Virus record (IMG/VR): IMGVR_UViG_3300044624_002824
Coordinates: 1-36,708 of that record
Source: a virus
Strand: one strand, 5' to 3'
DNA: 36,708 bases
Positions 1 through 7,355 of this stretch are shown here, piece by piece; the first letter of the stretch is position 1; each line of letters opens with the position of its first letter. The position numbers were made by a program, and so were the translations under genes. A model generated the notes under the pieces. It was not told where the DNA came from. It worked only from the letters and a program-made list of their open reading frames with translations, and searched no databases.

Positions 1-2
1 AA

Positions 3-506
3 GCTTTGAGCAATTTAAGTGAATTTGATGCAATTGTTGTGTCGGATTACAATAAAGGAACTGTTATTCCGTCTCTTATTCAGACTTTGCTGAAGTCAGA
101 AAAGCTTGTTTTTGTCGACGTCAAGAAGCGAACAAACATGTTCGCAAACAAGGAAACGCTCAAATACTACAAAAATTTGATCGTAAAGTGAAATAACAAG
201 GAATATGAAGAGGAATTGAAGGACTTTTCCATTGCGTCTAAATGCAAGGCTCTCGTTGTTACGAATGGTGCAAAGCCATATTCGATTCATGTCGCAGATA
301 GTGAACATATTGCGGATCTATCAGAGACAAATTCTTCTGTTGTTGATGTTGTTGGAGCCGGAGATACATTTCTTGCTGGAATGGTTGCCGCTTATCTTTT
401 GAACACTGAAAATTTCAATGTCGGACTTTTAGCGAAGTTTGGAGACAGCATGAGTCGCAAGAAAGTAAATTATTTCGGCACAAAAATAGTAAAGGTGACT
501 GACTGA
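3..506 (+). pseudogene. PfkB-family sugar kinase (HldE/RfaE N-domain-like), 5' truncated, interrupted by in-frame TGA
   Basis: The C-terminal two thirds of a ribokinase/PfkB sugar kinase enters from the left edge of the window. The reading frame holds the substrate-side motif VVSDYNKGTV, typical of heptose-7-phosphate kinases (HldE domain I), and then the PfkB signature VVDVVGAGDTFLAGM, whose GAGD carries the catalytic base. Between them, at 189-191, a TGA interrupts the same frame (IVK-stop-NNKEYEEE), at about the place where HldE has its TPN segment. No base is gained or lost, so this is a single nonsense codon. Standard TGA stops end most neighbouring genes, so recoding is unlikely. If real, the gene is a recent pseudogene; a sequencing or assembly error is the main alternative. 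A restart at TTG 216 could make only a fragment lacking most of the fold. Family call is firm; substrate is inferred. Confidence 0.7.
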
Positions 507-931
507 TGAAAATTACAAAAATTTCAGACATGAAGACGATAAAGAAGGGTTGGGGCCGAGCGAGTGATGGAATAGCAGAAGTTTTTGTCTATCACGCTGG
601 GCAAGAAACACCCGAGACAACGATTCACATTGAGACCGTCAAGTTGCTCCATATGGCCAAGGGGAAGCGCCTCTCAAGGCATTTCCACATGGACAAGAGT
701 GAGTACTTCATCTGCGTCGCCGGAGCCTTCAGAATCGAACTGTGGGACTCGGACGCTCGCGATTTGAGTGACCCACCAGCCCGAACATTTACACTTCGCG
801 AAGGCGAGAGGATGTTTGTTCCTGCGACACTTCAACACAGAATGTCTGGTCTCAATCAGAAAAATACCCTACTCGAAGTGTCAACAAAGGATGCAGACGA
901 AGACTCCTACAGAATTGAAAAGGGAGACTGA
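506..931 (+). CDS. Cupin-domain protein, sugar-phosphate isomerase/epimerase-like
   Basis: A 141-residue single-domain cupin. Cupin motif 1 is visible around residues 58-75 (GKRLSRHFHMDKSEYFICVAG, with the HxH pair and the later E as metal ligands) and motif 2 around residues 96-112 (REGERMFVPATLQHRM, with the H ligand). The opening 'KKGWGRA' resembles type II mannose-6-phosphate isomerase-like cupins that often sit beside sugar-nucleotide genes. The start ATG overlaps the kinase stop (ATGA), so the two were probably co-translated and act on the same sugar pathway; that link is inferred from context. The gene is visibly richer in G+C than the phage genes that follow, which suggests recent acquisition. 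Substrate is unknown. Confidence 0.75.
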   Translation: MKITKISDMKTIKKGWGRASDGIAEVFVYHAGQETPETTIHIETVKLLHMAKGKRLSRHFHMDKSEYFICVAGAFRIELWDSDARDLSDPPARTFTLREGERMFVPATLQHRMSGLNQKNTLLEVSTKDADEDSYRIEKGD

Positions 932-1194
932 TGACTTTTCTTTGGAATCACGAGCCAGCAATCTCCTCTCCGCCCGAAGAGGTTTTGCATCACTTCTTTC
1001 ATGAAGAAGGTCAGTCAATCTTTGAAGCAGGAGTCTTCAGGCTTGAGAGTCAAAGTTTTCTGTTCATAAGATTTTCAACAGAAGACAAGAGCGATAAAAA
1101 TATTGGAATAACTGAACTGGAAGAATTTGACACTGAACAAGAAGCTGTTATAGTGTTCGATTCGTGCGTTAAGGAGAATACAGATGAAAAGTAA
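931..1194 (+). CDS. Hypothetical protein, acidic, 87 aa
   Basis: I do not recognise this protein. It is 87 residues long, soluble and acidic, with a beta-rich middle (VFRLESQSFLFIRFST) and a Glu/Asp-rich C-terminal half. It starts at an ATG overlapping the cupin stop by 4 bases and its end overlaps the following 57-codon gene by 11 bases. The tight packing argues that it is translated. No motif suggests a function. Confidence 0.6.
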   Translation: MTFLWNHEPAISSPPEEVLHHFFHEEGQSIFEAGVFRLESQSFLFIRFSTEDKSDKNIGITELEEFDTEQEAVIVFDSCVKENTDEK

Positions 1195-1357
1195 TAGTGA
1201 AGTGTTTGCGTCAATCAATGAAATTTATACGTTCCCTCAAGAGCAGCAAGGAAAGTTGCTTGCAAAGCTTGCGTTTTCAATCGCTCTCGATTGCAGGGAT
1301 CTATTATCTCAGATCGTAGAAAACCAGAAGACGGCTCTTCTGTCAAAGGGAGCCTGA
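1184..1357 (+). CDS. Hypothetical small protein, 57 aa
   Basis: A 57-codon frame starts at ATG 1184, inside the end of the preceding gene, behind an AAGGAG ribosome-binding site at 1171-1176 (7 bases upstream). It fills exactly the space up to the next gene, whose ATG is 2 bases after this TGA. The product starts MKSNSEVFASINEIYTF and looks helical, with a hydrophobic stretch LLAKLAFSIAL at residues 25-35 and no charged transmembrane flank. No family is recognised. The strong Shine-Dalgarno and perfect fit between neighbours are the reasons to call it. Confidence 0.6.
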   Translation: MKSNSEVFASINEIYTFPQEQQGKLLAKLAFSIALDCRDLLSQIVENQKTALLSKGA

Positions 1358-1358
1358 A

Positions 1359-1853
1359 ATGGGAGAGGGAATTGCGGTTGGAATTATCGGACTATTGCTA
1401 GTCACGCTAATTCTCTCTGGTCTTTGCTCTTGGTTCGTATTCCTTTCTAGAGTCTTGATAGTTGATACTATCATTAAGTCAAAGCCCGATAAGCAGCTAG
1501 AGAAATTGGAAGAATCAAACGCCGCTCTGATGCGAATGCTTGTCCAGATGGCAAAGGACGAAAAGGTAGTAACTGAATCTCTAGAATCTTCTTTGAGGCT
1601 TACTGCTCAGAATAACGAGTTCAATATTAGACAAAAGGAATACAAACAATTCTTTTCTCTAATTTTTGATGCCATCTCTGAGGACACGGTATTTCTCCGA
1701 TCTGAATTTTTTCGTAGATTTGGAAGTATCCCGGAATATCAGGAAGTGAATAGTCAAATTATTGCGTTTGAGACAAAGCTACAGCAACTAAAGATTCTTC
1801 TAAAAGAGCAGAAGATGATCGAGTCTCTGTGGGAGGATGACGATCGTGAGTGA
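1359..1853 (+). CDS. Membrane-anchored coiled-coil protein, 164 aa
   Basis: Residues about 3-35 form one long hydrophobic segment (GIIGLLLVTLILSGLCSWFVF) that should be a transmembrane helix or uncleaved signal anchor. The rest is charged, with heptad-like Leu/Met/Ile spacing at residues 47-85 (a likely coiled coil) and a second helical region at 125-160. The general plan (N-terminal anchor plus coiled coil) also occurs in i-spanins and other phage inner-membrane proteins, but there is no lysis gene beside it, so I do not assign that role. Its C-terminus overlaps the sigma-factor gene by 8 bases. Confidence 0.65.
   Translation: MGEGIAVGIIGLLLVTLILSGLCSWFVFLSRVLIVDTIIKSKPDKQLEKLEESNAALMRMLVQMAKDEKVVTESLESSLRLTAQNNEFNIRQKEYKQFFSLIFDAISEDTVFLRSEFFRRFGSIPEYQEVNSQIIAFETKLQQLKILLKEQKMIESLWEDDDRE
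1831..1836 (+). promoter_or_regulatory. Shine-Dalgarno GGGAGG deciding the GTG start of the sigma-factor gene
   Basis: GGGAGG directly abuts an ATG at 1837, which leaves no spacer. The in-frame GTG at 1846 lies 9 bases downstream, the usual distance. The GTG is therefore the more likely start of the gp55-like gene, shortening it by three residues. Confidence 0.6.
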
Positions 1854-2502
1854 TCTTTATTTTGGAAAGTCTGTAGATGATGCCATAGTTTTGTTTTGTG
1901 CGAACACTGATCCTGTCGAGAGATCTAAGATTTTCGAAAAGGATATTTACCCAGCCTTCAAGAAGCTTTGTACTTACCATTACAATAAATTTCCGATTGT
2001 TAAAAATCCGGAAGTTATTCATGAGTGTATTGCTTTTCTTTTTGAGCAGTTGCATAGGTTTAATCCTGAAAAGCAATCTCGTGGATTTCCTTATTTTAAC
2101 ATAATCGCAAAGCATTACTACATTCAGAAGTTGAAGAAAGAAAGTAGAATTAGAATGAATCATGATTTTGGCACAATCTCTTTAAACGAGGTAGCTGGCC
2201 ATATGGCTATTCAGGATGGCCCAGAGCCAGAAATGGAGGCTACTGAGTTTTACGACATTTTGCGAACTCAACTTCCTTTGTGGCGTGATAAATTTGTAAA
2301 AGAGCAAGAAAAACAGGTTGTAGATTGTCTGATTACTCTTTTTGACGAACCTGGAGAAATCGAAATTTTGAAGAAGAAAGCTCTTCTTTTGTACATCAAG
2401 GAGATGACTGGCCTGAATACCAAACAAGTCACAATCAATTTGAACAAAGTTAAGGAGAAATTTCTTCGTTTGAAATCTAAATATCAAAGAGGAGAAATCT
2501 AA
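1846..2502 (+). CDS. gp55: T4 gp55-like late-transcription sigma factor
   Basis: This 218-residue protein resembles the divergent sigma factor that directs RNA polymerase to late promoters in T4-type phages. Residues about 54-100 look like sigma-70 region 2: a helix with FLFEQLHRFNPEKQ, a proline-containing turn, then YFNIIAKHYYIQKLKKESR, matching the helix pair of gp55 (which reads '...LHNFDETKYKNPHAYITQ...'). The C-terminal 60 residues contain a possible helix-turn-helix (YIKEMTGLNTKQVTINLNKV) and end in a basic helix. T4 gp55 is about 185 residues and lacks a canonical region 4, so the extra C-terminal part is of interest. GTG 1846 is preferred over ATG 1837 because of Shine-Dalgarno spacing. 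The assignment rests on pattern similarity read by eye. Confidence 0.65.
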   Translation: MSDLYFGKSVDDAIVLFCANTDPVERSKIFEKDIYPAFKKLCTYHYNKFPIVKNPEVIHECIAFLFEQLHRFNPEKQSRGFPYFNIIAKHYYIQKLKKESRIRMNHDFGTISLNEVAGHMAIQDGPEPEMEATEFYDILRTQLPLWRDKFVKEQEKQVVDCLITLFDEPGEIEILKKKALLLYIKEMTGLNTKQVTINLNKVKEKFLRLKSKYQRGEI

Positions 2503-2503
2503 A

Positions 2504-2827
2504 TTGGCCAAAAAATTCGCTACATTTGATGATTTGCTTGATGAAGCAGTGTCAAACGCAAAACTTGATCGCAAGTTGGCTTTGGATGCATTCGCTAAAA
2601 TGAAGGGAATTTTCGATGTGGTAGATTTAACAGACCAGGCAACGTTGCAGTCTGTAATGCTGACAGGTCAGCAGGCCGTCAAACTTCTTGAGTCTTCATC
2701 TCGCTCTAATGAACAAATAATCAAAGCCGCATCACTAAAACAAAAAGATAAACCAAAAGTTGATGAGGATGATAGACCTTTCGATCCAGAGGCTTTAAAA
2801 AGAGAAGAGAAAGATATAGATGTTTGA
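2504..2827 (+). CDS. Hypothetical helical protein, 107 aa (possible small terminase subunit)
   Basis: The start is a TTG at 2504 with GGAG 9 bases upstream, just after the sigma-factor stop. The protein is helical: residues 10-32 (DLLDEAVSNAKLDRKLALD) and 45-80, followed by an acidic and lysine-rich tail. The segment 'LQSVMLTGQQAVKLLESSS..NEQIIKAA' loosely recalls the coiled-coil region of T4 gp16-type small terminases ('..LMGQMTTTNREIL..'), but the gene lies 26 kb from the large terminase subunit and the likeness is weak. It overlaps the next gene by 8 bases. Confidence 0.6.
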   Translation: MAKKFATFDDLLDEAVSNAKLDRKLALDAFAKMKGIFDVVDLTDQATLQSVMLTGQQAVKLLESSSRSNEQIIKAASLKQKDKPKVDEDDRPFDPEALKREEKDIDV

Positions 2828-3005
2828 ACATTGGACTGATGAAGAAATTGAAAGTAGGCTTGAGACTGTTTTTAAAAGCTATCAAGAGCTTGCCGAAGAT
2901 TTGCTTCCAAAGCTTTCTAAGCTACAAAATTTGGAGAAGGAATTGAACTCTCTGTCTCAAGAGAGTGTAAGGCGAGGATTGATCGTTGACACAGAGAAGG
3001 AATGA
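2820..3005 (+). CDS. Hypothetical small coiled-coil protein, 61 aa
   Basis: A 61-residue, acidic, almost wholly helical protein with heptad spacing of Leu over residues 20-50 (LAEDLLPKLSKLQNLEKEL). Its start overlaps the preceding gene by 8 bases and its end overlaps the hub gene by 20 bases, which indicates translational coupling in the same transcript. No family is recognised. The position directly before the baseplate hub would suit a small assembly factor, but that is a guess. Confidence 0.5.
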   Translation: MFEHWTDEEIESRLETVFKSYQELAEDLLPKLSKLQNLEKELNSLSQESVRRGLIVDTEKE

Positions 3006-4083
3006 CGGATATCTAAACACTGAAAGAATTTTCTTTGACATGATCAGAGATTATTCCACTGGTGAACTTAGCAATAAAACTGTATTTTTCCGTGCTCTTG
3101 TTGAAGGTGTAGATGTTCAGGGCGGAGTTTTTCAAACAGATCCTCCGTGCCCGCCAAGATCAATAAGAGCGAGAGTTTATACATCTGGTATGGATTCTTT
3201 CATTCCAGAAGATGCGCTTCCGATCTATTATCCACTGTTTCCTAACGTGTCTGTTGCCCCCGGAGAGCATGTTTTAGTCATGTTCGAAGACGAACAGAGA
3301 TCGTCAGGATTTTGGCTCAACACAGTTCCGGCCTTTGGTGCCGACCAAAACTATTCAAATCCAGATTTTCGGATGACAACTAGGACTAATTCGTCCTATG
3401 TTTTTGAGCAAGACCCCCAAGTTCAATCAACAATCAGGGCAGATGAGTACGGAGGCGTAACGACTTCTACTCAGGGAAGACAAGAAATGATCGATGAAGC
3501 AGAAACGCAGCAATCTGTAAATCCGTGGCAAGGAAAGAGAGTTCTGATCATTGGCGATTCTCAAATCGCAGGCCCCCCAGGAATTGTAATTGCCTCCAAA
3601 GTTAGAGATGCTGGTGGCATAGTCGTTCACAGAGAAGGTCGTGAGAGTTGGGGAGTAAGATCTTGGCTGGACAACAGATTGCGTCCACGCGATCCGGAGC
3701 GTGTTTCCTTGCGCCAACTCGTCTCCCAACATAATCCAGACATCTTGATCATCTCTCTTGGCGGAAACGATCATTCGTCATCAGGAAGGAATGATTATGC
3801 ACAGAAAGTCCGTGATCTGATGTCTCAAGCTTCAACAGTTTCAAAGATACTGTGGTCTGGGCCGCCAACCACAGTAAACAGAATAGGGTCAGCTATTCAA
3901 CCTGGCAGAGAAACGGCAGCTAGAAAGATTCAAGAAGTGGTTGGAAACAAATTTCTCAATGTGTTTGGCGTGACAAATACAACCGTTGGCAGAGATTCTG
4001 CTGGTCTTCATTTCTCTTCAAATTCACCAGCTCTTCAGCCTTGGGCTGATTTAATCATCGAAAAAGGAAGACAAATTTTTTGA
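2986..4083 (+). CDS. Baseplate hub protein: gp5-like OB domain fused to SGNH/GDSL hydrolase
   Basis: Residues about 30-118 match the N-terminal OB-fold of T4 gp5/VgrG-type hub proteins (PRSIRARVYTSGMDSF, then LPIYYPLFPNVSVAPGEHVLVMFEDE, ending in GFWL). In T4 the next domain is a lysozyme. Here residues 183-365 form an SGNH hydrolase: block I IIGDSQ with nucleophile Ser192, a block II glycine near REGRESWG, block III ISLGGND with Asn261, and block V GLHFS with His342. The Asp usually three residues before that His is Ala339, with Asp337 nearby as a possible substitute. Such enzymes remove acyl groups from polysaccharide or peptidoglycan; acting at the tail tip during envelope penetration is inferred. 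Start is TTG 2986, with GAGG 7 bases upstream; no better in-frame start exists. The next gene supplies the missing spike. Confidence 0.8.
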   Translation: MTQRRNDGYLNTERIFFDMIRDYSTGELSNKTVFFRALVEGVDVQGGVFQTDPPCPPRSIRARVYTSGMDSFIPEDALPIYYPLFPNVSVAPGEHVLVMFEDEQRSSGFWLNTVPAFGADQNYSNPDFRMTTRTNSSYVFEQDPQVQSTIRADEYGGVTTSTQGRQEMIDEAETQQSVNPWQGKRVLIIGDSQIAGPPGIVIASKVRDAGGIVVHREGRESWGVRSWLDNRLRPRDPERVSLRQLVSQHNPDILIISLGGNDHSSSGRNDYAQKVRDLMSQASTVSKILWSGPPTTVNRIGSAIQPGRETAARKIQEVVGNKFLNVFGVTNTTVGRDSAGLHFSSNSPALQPWADLIIEKGRQIF

Positions 4084-4700
4084 TAAGAGAAATATTCAAG
4101 TCATATCTTGCAAGAATTACTGACTATGTGATCGTTTCTAGAAACAGGTCACGTATTGTTCTTGGCACAGACAGAAAAGACACAATCGACAGTGGTTATG
4201 GTGACGGAGGTAGAAATGATCAAGATTCTTCCTCTATAGACATTGTTACCGGGTTTGATGGTGAATCTGACTCTCCTTCGTTTCTTAGAGATAAAAGCAG
4301 AATTTATCTGTCAGGAAAGTCTGATCCTGATTCATACATAGATAATGATGTTGGACCCATTGTGGAGGGGGAACCAGCCATTGTTTGTGTTTCTGATAAT
4401 GTCTACTTGAAAGCAAGAAGTAATACAAAGATTTTAGGAGAAAATTATTCTGTCGTTCTTGATAAAGATGGAAATATTGAAATTGTGGCATCTTCTAAGG
4501 TTTCAATCAAAGTTGGATCCAATATCGTAAAAATTGATTCTTCTGGAATAGAATTTGATTGTGCTCAAGGACTTTCTGGAAAAGTCATAACCGACAATGA
4601 TCTTTGCGTTGGTATTGATCCTGTGTCTGGTGGTCAAATTATTTCCAATTTTAAGCAAGCTGGATCGCTCGTGAACAATAGCAAGGTCACTATCAAATGA
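4080..4700 (+). CDS. Baseplate central spike protein (gp5 C-terminal/VgrG-like beta-helix)
   Basis: A 206-residue protein rich in short alternating beta strands. Residues about 115-165 read as repeated strands of the type found in gp5C and VgrG spikes (VYLKARSNTKILGENYSVVL, then IEIVASSKVSIKVGSN, then IVKIDSSGIEFD). The N-terminal part (YVIVSRNRSRIVLGTD..) may be the trimer-docking region that joins the hub. TTG 4080 is the start, overlapping the hub stop by 4 bases, with GGAAG 9 bases upstream. Together with the preceding gene it supplies the parts of T4 gp5 in order, except that the enzyme differs. Trimerisation and location at the tail tip are inferred from family knowledge. Confidence 0.7.
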   Translation: MIREIFKSYLARITDYVIVSRNRSRIVLGTDRKDTIDSGYGDGGRNDQDSSSIDIVTGFDGESDSPSFLRDKSRIYLSGKSDPDSYIDNDVGPIVEGEPAIVCVSDNVYLKARSNTKILGENYSVVLDKDGNIEIVASSKVSIKVGSNIVKIDSSGIEFDCAQGLSGKVITDNDLCVGIDPVSGGQIISNFKQAGSLVNNSKVTIK

Positions 4701-5092
4701 GTCTATCTACGAATTTGAGAATTTTCTTTCCAAATTCGCCAAACCCTCACTCTCAAGAGATCTTGAATATTTCAAACGCTCTTGGAGTGGCTATCGCAGC
4801 TACGATAACAACTTCTCTTGTCCCGGCCATAGGAACTATATTTCTCTCGTCTCTTCCATCGCCAACGCCTCTAATGACCTCTCTGGGTCTCTATCTTGAC
4901 ACAACGGTGTCTCCAGTCATCTCATCTGCTTTGAGTGTTCAGGCGTCGACTGGAGTGCCAAGTTTGGCAGCATGGCAGACCGTTTCTTCGACTCTTAATT
5001 TAATTCCAGCACCACCATTCTTTGCTGGAGTAGATGGATCAAATTTCTGGCAAGCAATCATTCAAACCTTGATGGTAGCCATACCTACCTGA
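4697..5092 (+). CDS. Hypothetical baseplate-region protein, hydrophobic and Ser/Thr-rich, 131 aa
   Basis: Not recognised. The protein is almost uncharged, rich in Ser, Thr, Pro and Ala, with two hydrophobic helices (about residues 28-52, LGVAIAATITTSLVPAIGTI; and 117-130) and a repeated 'SLPSPTPL / VSPVISS' composition. It overlaps the spike gene by 4 bases and lies 13 bases before gp25, so it is probably a baseplate or hub component. It could be a membrane-active tail-tip protein, but the sequence alone does not show this. Confidence 0.6.
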   Translation: MSLSTNLRIFFPNSPNPHSQEILNISNALGVAIAATITTSLVPAIGTIFLSSLPSPTPLMTSLGLYLDTTVSPVISSALSVQASTGVPSLAAWQTVSSTLNLIPAPPFFAGVDGSNFWQAIIQTLMVAIPT

Positions 5093-5105
5093 GAGGATTT
5101 AAGAA

Positions 5106-5543
5106 ATGAAGCGCCTTCTACCAAGATTTCTTTACGGATTTGCGTCTGCAAGCATTGAACCAATCAACATGTCGGTGCCGTGGGCACCTTCAGATTCGGA
5201 TGGATTGTTTCAAATGAATCGCTCACTACAGAGAGCAGAGCTTGCAAATTTGAGAAATTGGGCGCACACGAATAAAGGCGAGAGAGTTTATGATGCAGAA
5301 TTTGGTCTCGATGCATACAGGCATTTGTTTGATCCAGCCATTTTCACTCGTGATGTCCTTAGAACAAACGCAAGAGAGCAGCTTTCTAAGTATTTTTCGT
5401 ATTTGACAATCAAGGAGCTTGATTTTCTTACAAACGAAGAAGATCAAACGCTAGATGCAAATTCCATCAGAATGATACTTAAAGCTGAATTAAGCAGCGA
5501 TCCATCTATTTCTCTTGATATCAACGAGGTATTCCAGAAGTGA
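5106..5543 (+). CDS. gp25: Baseplate wedge protein, GPW/gp25 family
   Basis: A 145-residue protein close in length to T4 gp25 (132). The family core is clear at residues about 47-75: an arginine-containing helix, then NWAHTNKGERVYDAEFGL with the conserved 'T-x-x-GER-x-x-x-x-FG' pattern, followed by the L-F motif (YRHLFDPAIFTRDV). The C-terminal part has the expected beta strands with a D/N-rich loop. In contractile tails gp25 is the conserved wedge component that contacts the sheath and the gp6 dimer. The next gene is gp6-like, which supports the call. GAGAGGA lies 8 bases before ATG 5106. Confidence 0.88.
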   Translation: MKRLLPRFLYGFASASIEPINMSVPWAPSDSDGLFQMNRSLQRAELANLRNWAHTNKGERVYDAEFGLDAYRHLFDPAIFTRDVLRTNAREQLSKYFSYLTIKELDFLTNEEDQTLDANSIRMILKAELSSDPSISLDINEVFQK

Positions 5544-7354
5544 AGAACGAAAAACTGATCAACTACCTGAATGTTGATTTCAATTCTTTGGTAGAAAGTC
5601 AAAAGAAGTGGGCGCAAGTCTATTTCAAAGATTATTCTAAAGATCTAGACAAGAAAAGTTCTTCTGAAAAAATGATGGTAGAATTGAACGCTTATATTGG
5701 CGAAATTCTTCAATTCTATATCGAAGATAGATATAGAAACAGTAACTTGGTTACTGCGAACAATATCAATTCGATTATTGATATTGGAGAGAGCAGAGGC
5801 TACAAGTTTAAAGGCCCATCTTCTGCTACGGATGTGCAGCAATTCTATCTTGAGGTTCCTGCTATTACTGGTTCATCTGGAAATTATTTTCCAGACATGC
5901 GTTATGCAGTAAATTTCAAGAACGTACAACTTCAAAGTACGAATGGAGTTATTTTTGAAGCGCTTGATGATGTAAATTTTTCTTTGGTTAATTTTTCATC
6001 ATCATTAAATTCCAAAGTTTCAAAGCGAAGCTCTGATGGAACGCCTACTCACTTTGTCTTAAAAACTGAAGTGCCGGTTATGGCTGGTAAGACTATCACC
6101 GAAACTTTTGATATTGGTGATTATCAAGCATTAAGAAAAATAAATCTTGCAAATAAAAATGTTCTTCAAATTATTTCTTGTACAGATTCTTATGGAGATT
6201 CGTGGGAAGAAGTTGATTACCTTGTTCAAGATGTAATCTTTGAAGGCGTGAAAAACTTCAATGTTGACAGCGAAAATGTCCCATATCTTTTGAAAATTAA
6301 GTCTGTTCCAAAGAGATTCATAACGAAGGTTGACCCAACTAATGGAACTACGTCTCTTCAATTTGGAAACGGAAAAGCTGAAGATATTGGAGATGCAATA
6401 GTTCCAGATCCTTCGATGTACTCTCTGAATCTCAAAGGAAAACTGAGTTTCATTCCACCAATGGTGGATCCTCAAGATTTCATAAAGACCAGAAACCTTG
6501 GTTTGGCACCATACAATTTACGTCTAACGGTGCGGTGTAGAGTTGGTGGCGGAAAGATCACGAATGTATCAGCCAACACTCTAAACAGTATAGTTTCAAA
6601 AAACGTTGATTTCGCTTCGTCTGGACTTGATGTTGCTCAGGTGAACAACACTCTAACGTCATTCAGTTCTAGAAACTTGAAGCCGATCGAAGGTGGAGAT
6701 GACGCGCCAACTATTCCAGAATTAAAATCTCTAATTCTAGCAAGTTCAGCCGCTCAGGGCAGAGTTAATACGAGACCAGATTACATCTCTAGAGTTCTCT
6801 CAATGCCTAGTATTTTTGGTCAAATTTTCAGAGTTTCTCCAGTTGTTGCTGATGTAAATTCCGGAGTTCAATTGTATCTTCTTGCGAAGGACTCTCTTGG
6901 AAGAGTGTCTACTTGCTCGAATACGATGAAGAACAACATCAAAAATTATCTTTCATTGTTTACCAGAATGAATCAGGGAATAGATTTGTTGGATGGTGTC
7001 GTGATCAATATCGGCATAAACTATTCAATTGTTGTAAAGTCTGGTTTCAATAAATCAGAAGTCAAATTTAACACTTCTCTAAAAGTGAAAGAATACTTCC
7101 AAATTAATCGATGGCAGCTTCGTCAACCAATCAACCTTAGCGAGATTCGTTGTTTGATCCAAGACACTGAAGGGGTGTACTCTGTTTCGAGTATTTCTGT
7201 AGTCAACAAAGCAAATATAAATGATTCGTTGTCATACTCTTCAAAGGTTTATGACATCAAGGGCAACACTAGAAATGATATTATCTTTTGTCCAGCGAAT
7301 GCTATTTTTGAGGTTAGATATCCTGACATTGACATCAAAGTAGGAGCTATTTGA
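5540..7354 (+). CDS. gp6: Baseplate wedge protein, gp6/baseplate J-like
   Basis: At 604 residues it is close to T4 gp6 (660). The N-terminus (LVESQKKWAQVYFKDYSKDL, then 'MMVELNAYIGEILQFYIEDRYRNS') is the standard start of gp6/J proteins: a short helix, an acidic helix, and 'aYigD.L.yYqdr..nE' type residues. The segment at about residues 390-425 (ELKSLILASSAAQGRVNTRPD..) and the C-terminal 'NIGINYSIVV..' domain are also J-like. It forms the iris-like ring of dimers that holds the baseplate together. Start is GTG 5540, overlapping the gp25 stop by 4 bases. Confidence 0.85.
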   Translation: MKNEKLINYLNVDFNSLVESQKKWAQVYFKDYSKDLDKKSSSEKMMVELNAYIGEILQFYIEDRYRNSNLVTANNINSIIDIGESRGYKFKGPSSATDVQQFYLEVPAITGSSGNYFPDMRYAVNFKNVQLQSTNGVIFEALDDVNFSLVNFSSSLNSKVSKRSSDGTPTHFVLKTEVPVMAGKTITETFDIGDYQALRKINLANKNVLQIISCTDSYGDSWEEVDYLVQDVIFEGVKNFNVDSENVPYLLKIKSVPKRFITKVDPTNGTTSLQFGNGKAEDIGDAIVPDPSMYSLNLKGKLSFIPPMVDPQDFIKTRNLGLAPYNLRLTVRCRVGGGKITNVSANTLNSIVSKNVDFASSGLDVAQVNNTLTSFSSRNLKPIEGGDDAPTIPELKSLILASSAAQGRVNTRPDYISRVLSMPSIFGQIFRVSPVVADVNSGVQLYLLAKDSLGRVSTCSNTMKNNIKNYLSLFTRMNQGIDLLDGVVINIGINYSIVVKSGFNKSEVKFNTSLKVKEYFQINRWQLRQPINLSEIRCLIQDTEGVYSVSSISVVNKANINDSLSYSSKVYDIKGNTRNDIIFCPANAIFEVRYPDIDIKVGAI

Positions 7355-7355
7355 A

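Noticed and set aside
189-191. TGA reassigned to an amino acid in this phage
   Set aside because: Most neighbouring genes end in TGA at ATGA junctions and no other gene contains an in-frame TGA, so reassignment is not supported.
585-1004. Plus-strand frames 585-767 and 768-1004 overlapping the cupin gene
   Set aside because: The cupin frame shows conserved metal-binding motifs; the others are out-of-frame shadows without them.
2504-2827. Firm call of small terminase subunit for the 107-residue protein
   Set aside because: Only a weak coiled-coil likeness and a location 26 kb from the large subunit; kept as hypothetical.
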